10,286 nucleotides of DNA. It comes from A37T11 sp964546645 (GTDB lineage Bacteria > Bacteroidota > Bacteroidia > Sphingobacteriales > Sphingobacteriaceae). Under the pieces are notes generated by a model. That model did no database searches and was not told the DNA's origin. It was given only the letters and a program-made list of their open reading frames with translations. The stretch covers positions 1-10,286 of the forward strand of contig CAZJKM010000103.1 of the NCBI GenBank assembly GCA_964546645.1, read 5' to 3'. Both the position numbers and the translations under genes were made by a program. Shown here one piece after another: positions 5,979-10,286 of the stretch. Each line of letters starts with the position of its first letter. Position 1 is the stretch's first letter.

Positions 5979-7805
5979 TTAGCTGCTGGCAGACTGCAGA
6001 TGGCTCAGATAGCGATACAGGCCGTTTTCGCGTTGTAACAGCTGCTGATGAGTACCTTCCTCCACTACTTTTCCCTGTTCGAGCACGATGATCTTATCCG
6101 CTTCACGGATAGTCGACAGCCGGTGTGCTATGATGATGGAGGTACGGTTTTTCATGAGCTCCTGCAGGGCTTCCTGTACAAGGCGTTCTGACTCCGAATC
6201 CAGTGAGGAGGTAGCCTCATCCAGTATGAGGATGGCCGGATCTTTCAGCAGGGCACGGGCAATGGCAATACGTTGGCGCTGGCCTCCGGACAGCTTGACA
6301 CCACGTTCGCCTACCAGCGTGTCGTATCTCTCCGGAAAGTGCATGATAAAATCGTGGGCATTGGCGCGTTTAGCCGCTTCTATCACCTCGTCGGCCGGAG
6401 CGTCCAGTCGCCCGTATGCGATGTTCTCACGGATGGTGCCGCCGAACAGCAGTACATCCTGTGGAACAATGGCTACCTGGTGACGGATATCGGTCAGCCG
6501 GTAAGTACGTGCGTCCTCGCCATCAAAAAGTACGGAGCCGTTCTGCGGATCGTAAAAACGAAGGATCAGGGCAGCCAGGGTTGATTTTCCGGTACCACTG
6601 GGCCCAACAATGGCCACCTTTTCGCCGGCACGTGCACAGAAAGAAACATCATTCAGTACACAGATTTCCTTACGGGAGGGGTAAGCAAAGGTGACCTGGT
6701 TAAAGGCAAGGTCCCCTTTAAACGTCGTTACCACCCGGTTTTCCCTCTCATGGATGGAAACAGCTTCCTGGCTTTCATCCATGATCTCAATGACGCGTTC
6801 ACTGGCTCCCACGGCCCGCTGGAGATTGGCATACAGCTCCGGAAAACTACCCATCGACCCTGCAACGAACATGGACGATATGATGTAGGTCGTGAGATCA
6901 CCTACAGACAGTTCACCCTGTGCGATCAGGGAGGAACCGTACCAGACGACCGCCATGATGGCCCCGAAGAGGCAGAACAGGATGAAAGAGGCAAAGATAC
7001 CCCGGTAGGTTGCACCCTTCATGGCGAGGCTCACCACACTGCGCAGGCTGTCGGTGTACCGGCCTGCTTCGTATGCTTCATTAACAAATGCTTTTACATT
7101 GCTGATACCTTGCAATGTTTCCTGGACGATGGTGTTCGACTCGGCCAGCTTATCCTGAGCCTGCCGCGACAGCCGGCGTATGAACCGCCCGAATAAGACC
7201 CCCGTCATCACCAGCAGCGGCAGGATGGCGAGGTTCAGCAACGTGAGCTTGATAGAAACGATGAACAGGAAACTGATGCCGCCGATGAGCAGGATCAGTT
7301 GCCGCACCATTTCCGCCAGGGTAGTGGTCATGGTTTCCTGTATCTGGGAAAGATCAGCGGATAGCCTGCTGTTCAGTTCGCCGACACGCCGGTTGGAGAA
7401 AAAATCCATGGGCAGGGTGATCAGCCGGAAGTAGGTGTCGCGCCGGATATCAGCCAGTGCCTTCTCGGCCACCTCCACGAACAGGCGGATACGGAAGAAA
7501 GATACCAGCGACTGGAAGAACAGGATACCGAAAGCCAACAGGCCAATGGTACGCATACCCGCGGGTATCAGCGCCATGGTCTGCCGGCCCTGCGCAGCAT
7601 CAACCATACTTCCCATCAATGGCGGAAAACTCAGCAGCGTGATGCTGGAAAAGAACAGGGCAGCCATGCCGATGATAAACTTGCTCCGGTAAGGACGCAG
7701 GTATTTCAGCAGTTTGGAAATGTTTTTAAGGGAACTTTTGGAGATTTTCTGGCGGGGTAATTCATCCCGTTGTGTATCTCCGCTGTTTAGTTTCGCGCGT
7801 GCCAT
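5979..7805 (-). CDS. ABC exporter, fused membrane and ATPase domains (ABCB/MsbA type)
   Basis: This 608-residue half-transporter is full length. After ~38 basic cytosolic residues, a six-helix exporter domain spans about residues 40-320, followed by the nucleotide-binding domain from ~362. All catalytic motifs are intact: Walker A GPSGTGKST (401-409), Q-loop Q449 (IVPQDVLLFGG), exporter x-loop TLVGERG (496-502), signature LSGGQ (505-509), Walker B ILILDE (525-530) with catalytic E530 and D-loop SSLD, and switch histidine H561 (IIAHRLST). Half-transporters of this type work as homodimers or heterodimers in the inner membrane and export lipids, drugs or peptides; nothing here indicates the substrate. 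The start ATG at 7805 is the only good one, because the next Met (residue 47) lies in the first membrane helix. A -7 element stands 7 bases before the ATG. The 47-codon gene follows in the same direction. Confidence 0.93.
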   Translation of the reverse strand: MARAKLNSGDTQRDELPRQKISKSSLKNISKLLKYLRPYRSKFIIGMAALFFSSITLLSFPPLMGSMVDAAQGRQTMALIPAGMRTIGLLAFGILFFQSLVSFFRIRLFVEVAEKALADIRRDTYFRLITLPMDFFSNRRVGELNSRLSADLSQIQETMTTTLAEMVRQLILLIGGISFLFIVSIKLTLLNLAILPLLVMTGVLFGRFIRRLSRQAQDKLAESNTIVQETLQGISNVKAFVNEAYEAGRYTDSLRSVVSLAMKGATYRGIFASFILFCLFGAIMAVVWYGSSLIAQGELSVGDLTTYIISSMFVAGSMGSFPELYANLQRAVGASERVIEIMDESQEAVSIHERENRVVTTFKGDLAFNQVTFAYPSRKEICVLNDVSFCARAGEKVAIVGPSGTGKSTLAALILRFYDPQNGSVLFDGEDARTYRLTDIRHQVAIVPQDVLLFGGTIRENIAYGRLDAPADEVIEAAKRANAHDFIMHFPERYDTLVGERGVKLSGGQRQRIAIARALLKDPAILILDEATSSLDSESERLVQEALQELMKNRTSIIIAHRLSTIREADKIIVLEQGKVVEEGTHQQLLQRENGLYRYLSHLQSASS

Positions 7806-7812
7806 GTTGTCG

Positions 7813-7820
7813 CAAAAGTA
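7813..7820 (-). promoter_or_regulatory. Bacteroidota -7 promoter element for the ABC exporter
   Basis: On the minus strand the bases read TACTTTTG, a full match to the TAnnTTTG -7 consensus used by the primary sigma factor of Bacteroidota. It ends 7 bases before the ATG at 7805, which would put the transcript start at or just before the start codon and leave little or no leader. No convincing -33 TTG lies at the usual ~19-base spacing; a TTGAC occurs but is about 34 bases away. Confidence 0.55.
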
Positions 7821-7865
7821 GATACATCTGCGGACAGCGGTATCAGTTCTGCGTCAATTTTTATG

Positions 7866-8375
7866 TTACCAGTGAAGTGCACGTCTGTTACGTATCAGGA
7901 TGAATACCAGTGCAGCAATAATAATGAAGGCAAAAAAGAGATAGAGCCTGGTACGGCCTGCCTGTTTTTCTGCCGCCGCGAGCGCCGTTGTCAGCGTTTC
8001 CCGTTCTTTCTGCATACTGCTGATCGCCTTGATGTAACCTTTAACACGGCTATCCAGTTCGCTGGCCCGCTGTTCCACGTCTGATTTCTGGATATCTTTG
8101 AAATCAAGCAGGGTTTTGGTTTCACGGAAAATGTTATTGTCAGTCAGTACAATCTGTTTCAGAATGTCAATGGAGGACTGCATGTCTTTTTTGGTTTTCA
8201 GGCCAAAAATGCCTGTACGCCGTTGCAGGCTTTCATCGAAATCACCAAAGCGCGCGGTGCGCTGCTGCAGCAGCTTATTCACTTTCTGGCGCTGGTTTTC
8301 ATACGTCAGGGTCGTGTCCTGCATCGCAAATACGCCGGATAAGGGCAATAAAAGAATAATTATCAGGGTTTTCAT
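7866..8375 (-). CDS. Hypothetical secreted coiled-coil protein with C-terminal membrane anchor
   Basis: I do not recognise a named family. The product has 169 residues: a signal peptide at 1-17 (MKTLIIILLLPLSGVFA), then a helical, highly polar middle, a likely coiled coil at ~94-138 (KDIQKSDVEQRASELDSRV...), and a single membrane helix at ~143-162 followed by a short basic tail (RNRRALHW). A distinctive central stretch, RRTGIFGLKTKKD, then ILKQIVLTDNNIFRE, looks like conserved family sequence. The predicted topology puts the coiled coil outside the cytoplasm with the C-terminus inside. It lies 60 bases upstream of the ABC exporter in the same direction, but the exporter has its own -7 element, so co-regulation is not certain. 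No clear Shine-Dalgarno or -7 element precedes the ATG at 8375: the sequence upstream is a short tandem repeat running into the assembly gap, so its promoter is either in the gap or shared with the DUF62 gene. Confidence 0.75.
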   Translation of the reverse strand: MKTLIIILLLPLSGVFAMQDTTLTYENQRQKVNKLLQQRTARFGDFDESLQRRTGIFGLKTKKDMQSSIDILKQIVLTDNNIFRETKTLLDFKDIQKSDVEQRASELDSRVKGYIKAISSMQKERETLTTALAAAEKQAGRTRLYLFFAFIIIAALVFILIRNRRALHW

Positions 8376-8379
8376 TATA

Positions 8380-8408
8380 TGAGATGTTAGATGTGAGACA
8401 TTAGATGT
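8380..8408. repeat. 14-base tandem repeat running into the assembly gap
   Basis: Two full copies, 8380-8393 (tgagatgttagatg) and 8394-8407 (tgagacattagatg), differ at 2 of 14 positions. Base 8408 begins a third copy that is cut by the N run. The repeat lies immediately upstream of the coiled-coil gene, in its 5' untranslated region. Confidence 0.75.
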
Positions 8409-8508
8409 NNNNNNNNNNNNNNNNNNNNNNNNNNNNNNNNNNNNNNNNNNNNNNNNNNNNNNNNNNNNNNNNNNNNNNNNNNNNNNNNNNNNNNNNNNNN
8501 NNNNNNNN
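8409..8508. other. Assembly gap, 100 N
   Basis: Exactly 100 undetermined bases, a common placeholder for a scaffold join of unknown length. It lies between the stop of the DUF62 gene and the start of the coiled-coil gene, with tandem repeats on both edges. Anything present here (terminator, promoter, small gene) cannot be seen, and the real distance may be quite different. Confidence 0.97.
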
Positions 8509-8524
8509 ACTAGTCAACTAATCA
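8509..8524. repeat. 8-base tandem repeat emerging from the assembly gap
   Basis: Two copies, 8509-8516 (actagtca) and 8517-8524 (actaatca), differ at one position. Read on the minus strand they form a TGATTAGT/TGACTAGT series that starts with the stop codon of the DUF62 gene. The number of further copies inside the gap is unknown. The unit is unrelated to the repeat on the other edge of the gap. Confidence 0.65.
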
Positions 8525-9316
8525 ACCTTCAAACTCCACCCGTACCATATCACCCGGATGCAGGCCAAGCAACCCGCTGGCGTTGCCTTTATTGATCGCA
8601 ATTTCCAGGTGGTTACTGATGCCGAAAAGGCACAGCTTTTCGCCCTCTGGTACTTCATTATAATGCCAGCTGAGCTGGTTGATAGATTCGTTTCTTCGAA
8701 AATACAGGATGAATTGCCTTGACCGCTGTACACGGTTGAACAGGTCCTTACTGATATTGGTGATGATATTTTCAAACCGGTCTACATGGATTACGCTTCC
8801 CCGGATGGTATTGCGGTCGATTACCGGCTGAATAACAACACGGCGGACCAGTTGGTCTATCGGCTCTCCGACTTCGGATAAGGCACCTCCTTTTGCCAGG
8901 TGGCAGGCCGCTTTCGCAAAAATATCCGTCAGCGGGAAATGAAGGAACTTCAGGTCCTGCATCAGGTTAAGCTCCGCCACTTCATCGGGTTCCTCGTCAA
9001 ACAGCAGGGAAAATATGCCGTTATCGGCACCCACAAAGTAGTGATCGCGGTAACGTATGGCCAGGTACCGGGTATTTCTGCTGAAAACAGAATCGATGCC
9101 GATCAGGTGGACCGTTTGCGGCGGAAAATAGGAATACGCATTTTTAACAATGAAAGCCGCTTGCTGCACGTTAAAGGGCTCCACCTGATGGGTAATATCC
9201 ACCAGCCTTACCTCCGGATATAAACTTAATATACTGCCTTTTAGCGCCGGTTGATAGAAATCCCTGTCTCCTAAATCAGTGGTAAGCGTAATGATCCCCA
9301 TATTGTGAAAAGCCAT
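8522..9316 (-). CDS. SAM hydroxide adenosyltransferase-like protein (DUF62 family)
   Basis: From the ATG at 9316 the protein has 264 residues (numbers below use this start). Family hallmarks are in order: ITLTTDLGDRDFYQPALKG (9-27), VDITHQV (39-45), VKNAYSYFPPQTVHLIGID (57-75), FVGADNGIFSLLF (94-106), VIHVDRFENIITNI (175-188) and a C-terminal barrel with LEIAINKGNASGLLGL (237-252). The family includes fluorinases, chlorinases and the widespread enzymes that hydrolyse S-adenosylmethionine to adenosine and methionine; a SAM-hydrolysing housekeeping role is more likely than halogenation. The usual DPGVG segment is replaced by DSVFSRNTR, see findings. Start choice: the frame is open to a TTG at 9331, but that codon is part of a -7 promoter element. 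The ATG at 9316 has GGAAAA just upstream, and the ATG at 9301 (MGIITLTTDLG) is a fair alternative. It is divergent from phoH. Confidence 0.85.
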   Translation of the reverse strand: MAFHNMGIITLTTDLGDRDFYQPALKGSILSLYPEVRLVDITHQVEPFNVQQAAFIVKNAYSYFPPQTVHLIGIDSVFSRNTRYLAIRYRDHYFVGADNGIFSLLFDEEPDEVAELNLMQDLKFLHFPLTDIFAKAACHLAKGGALSEVGEPIDQLVRRVVIQPVIDRNTIRGSVIHVDRFENIITNISKDLFNRVQRSRQFILYFRRNESINQLSWHYNEVPEGEKLCLFGISNHLEIAINKGNASGLLGLHPGDMVRVEFEG

Positions 9317-9328
9317 TTTTCCGGCCTG

Positions 9329-9336
9329 CAAAAATA
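9329..9336 (-). promoter_or_regulatory. Bacteroidota -7 promoter element for the DUF62 gene
   Basis: The minus strand reads TATTTTTG, matching TAnnTTTG in full. It ends 12 bases before the ATG at 9316, giving a very short leader with GGAAAA in front of that ATG. Its last three bases are the in-frame TTG that would otherwise extend the coding region, so this element also argues against a TTG start. No clear -33 TTG is seen. Confidence 0.5.
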
Positions 9337-9390
9337 TCAGTATGCAAATTAACTGAATAAAATTGCTTTTTTTTTATGCTGTTTTATTAG

Positions 9391-9398
9391 TAATCTTG
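9391..9398 (+). promoter_or_regulatory. Possible -7 promoter element for phoH
   Basis: TAATCTTG differs from TAnnTTTG at one base. It lies 76 bases before the phoH start codon, in the divergent intergenic region. A TTG at 9363-9365 is 25 bases upstream, longer than the usual spacing of about 19. It is the best candidate in the region but weak. Confidence 0.33.
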
Positions 9399-9404
9399 CG
9401 ATAC

Positions 9405-9440
9405 GGTTTTTGCAGAACAATGTGTTCTGTCCTGCAAACC
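9405..9440 (+). promoter_or_regulatory. Stem-loop in the presumed phoH leader
   Basis: A 7-base perfect stem, CAGAACA (9413-9419) with TGTTCTG (9423-9429), closes a 3-base loop (ATG). An outer 5-base stem, GGTTT (9405-9409) with AAACC (9436-9440), is separated from it by an asymmetric internal loop. It ends 34 bases before the phoH start codon and is not followed by a T run, so it is not a typical terminator. It could be an RNA structure in the 5' leader or a DNA operator; no known riboswitch family is recognised. Confidence 0.45.
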
Positions 9441-9463
9441 TAAGATAAAATTCGCATACCCAA

Positions 9464-9470
9464 AAAAGGA
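9464..9470 (+). promoter_or_regulatory. Shine-Dalgarno deciding the phoH TTG start
   Basis: AAAAGGA at 9464-9470 lies 4 bases before the TTG at 9475. No ATG occurs in frame between here and 9661, where the family-conserved N-terminal domain would already be lost, so this site and the TTG define the start. Confidence 0.6.
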
Positions 9471-9474
9471 TAAT

Positions 9475-10286
9475 TTGAACGAACTGAATATTACACTGGA
9501 ACAGGTAAATCCGGCTATACTGTGGGGCGCACAGAATGAACATTTTGAGATTCTGAAAAAGCGTTTCCCGAAGCTGAAGCTGGTAGCGAGGGGGAATGAA
9601 GTGAAGGTATTGGGTGATGCAAAAGAGCTGGATGTATTTTCGGGCTATTTCAATGTGGTGATGGCACACGCTGAAAAGTTTAACCATATCACCAGCCAGG
9701 AGTTGGAAAATATACTGGGTGTGCCACCGAAACAGCACCACCACCAATCGGCTGACGATAAGCCGCCGCATCCAGGCAGCAGCGAGCCGATCGTCTTCGG
9801 CCCGCATGGCATTGTCGTTAAAGCCCGCACCGCCAACCAGCGCCGGATGGTGGACAGTATTGTAAAGAATGACATCCTGTTTGCCATCGGGCCGGCAGGG
9901 ACCGGTAAAACATATACAGCTGTCGCCCTTGCGGTAAGGGCCTTACGAAACAGGGAGGTCAAGCGGATTATCCTTACCCGGCCGGCGGTGGAAGCCGGGG
10001 AAAACCTGGGTTTTTTACCCGGTGATCTGAAAGAGAAAGTGGACCCGTACCTGCGCCCGTTATACGATGCACTGGATGACATGATTCCTGCTGAGAAGCT
10101 GAAAATGTACCTGGAAACACGGGTGATTGAAATTGCGCCGCTGGCATTTATGCGCGGCCGGACGCTGGACAACTGTTTCGTCATCCTCGACGAGGCACAG
10201 AACGCGACGGATATGCAGCTCAAAATGTTCCTGACCCGCATGGGCCCGACCGCAAAGTTTATTGTAACGGGGGATATTACACAGAT
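9475..10286 (+). CDS. phoH: PhoH family ATPase (3' partial, TTG start)
   Basis: The visible 270 residues run off the window end; the family is usually ~320 residues, so some 50 are missing. An N-terminal domain (~1-75, with KLKLVARGNEVKVLG at 34-47) precedes a histidine- and proline-rich linker (~84-104, PPKQHHHQSADDKPPHP). The PhoH ATPase core follows, with conserved KARTANQRRMVDSI (116-129), Walker A GPAGTGKT (139-146), LTRPAVEAGENLGFLPGDL (167-185), DPYLRPLYDAL (190-200) and Walker B VILDEAQN (236-243). PhoH/PhoL-type proteins are cytosolic P-loop NTPases related to the helicase 1A fold and linked to RNA metabolism and, in some bacteria, phosphate starvation. The start is TTG, supported by an upstream AAAAGGA and by N-terminal similarity to family members as I know them. 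No ATG is available upstream in frame nearby. The gene is divergent from the DUF62 gene. Confidence 0.9.
   Translation, partial: MNELNITLEQVNPAILWGAQNEHFEILKKRFPKLKLVARGNEVKVLGDAKELDVFSGYFNVVMAHAEKFNHITSQELENILGVPPKQHHHQSADDKPPHPGSSEPIVFGPHGIVVKARTANQRRMVDSIVKNDILFAIGPAGTGKTYTAVALAVRALRNREVKRIILTRPAVEAGENLGFLPGDLKEKVDPYLRPLYDALDDMIPAEKLKMYLETRVIEIAPLAFMRGRTLDNCFVILDEAQNATDMQLKMFLTRMGPTAKFIVTGDITQ

Noticed and set aside
6088..7692. Plus-strand open frames opposite the ABC exporter (for example 6416-6694, 6750-7196, 7180-7434)
   Set aside because: The minus strand carries an intact exporter with every ATPase motif; the plus-strand frames are shadows.
8380..8524. CRISPR array flanking or inside the gap
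   Set aside because: The visible units are 14 and 8 bases, contiguous without spacers, and differ between the two edges; no cas genes are nearby.
9317..9331. TTG start for the DUF62 gene at 9331
   Set aside because: The TTG is the end of a TAnnTTTG promoter element, and the family normally begins just before the ITLTTD motif.
9367..9375. T9 run as an intrinsic terminator
   Set aside because: No GC-rich stem precedes it and no plus-strand gene ends upstream; it is more likely part of the AT-rich divergent promoter region.
9349..10241. Minus-strand open frames opposite phoH (9349-9807, 9645-10241)
   Set aside because: The plus strand encodes PhoH with Walker A and B motifs in the correct order; the opposing frames have no family features.

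Overview
The window looks like a chromosomal segment of a member of the Bacteroidota, most likely a Chitinophagaceae/Chitinophaga-like organism. The evidence is a complete Bat (Bacteroides aerotolerance) gene order, Bacteroidota-type -7 promoter elements (TAnnTTTG) just upstream of two minus-strand genes, and Bacteroidota-flavoured versions of the SAM hydroxide adenosyltransferase and PhoH proteins. The placement below phylum level is inference. The sequence is a draft scaffold: 8409-8508 is a run of exactly 100 N.

Plus strand, 2-5802: a tightly packed Bat operon. It starts inside a membrane protein with a cytosolic DUF4381-like tail (cut by the window edge), followed by batA and batB (membrane-anchored von Willebrand A proteins with intact MIDAS residues), batC (periplasmic TPR protein with a charged low-complexity tail), batD (large periplasmic protein with a single membrane anchor and a cytosolic tail) and batE (TPR, two membrane helices, SH3-like domain). 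The first three junctions are 4-base ATGA overlaps, the fourth is a 10-base gap and the fifth a 14-base overlap, so the set should be translated as one coupled unit. MoxR (AAA+) and DUF58 genes normally lie upstream in this operon and would be outside the window. The operon is built largely from paralogous pairs: BatA/BatB, the TPR parts of BatC/BatE, and the cytosolic tails of the first gene and BatD.

Minus strand, 5799-9316: reading in the direction of transcription, a SAM hydroxide adenosyltransferase-like (DUF62) gene, the assembly gap, a small secreted/anchored coiled-coil protein of unknown function, a full-length ABCB/MsbA-type ABC exporter with its own -7 element, and a 47-codon gene. 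The stop codon of the 47-codon gene overlaps the stop codon of batE tail to tail.

Plus strand, 9475 to the end: phoH, starting at a TTG codon and cut by the window end. It is divergent from the DUF62 gene across a 158-base intergenic region that holds a -7 element for the DUF62 gene, a possible one for phoH, and a stem-loop in the presumed phoH leader.

Most of this is core-genome material. The least ordinary points are the overlooked 47-codon gene with its convergent overlap, the gap bounded on each side by a different short tandem repeat, the colinear homologous tails of the first gene and BatD, the in-frame duplication in BatC, and the departure of the DUF62 protein from the usual DPGVG motif.
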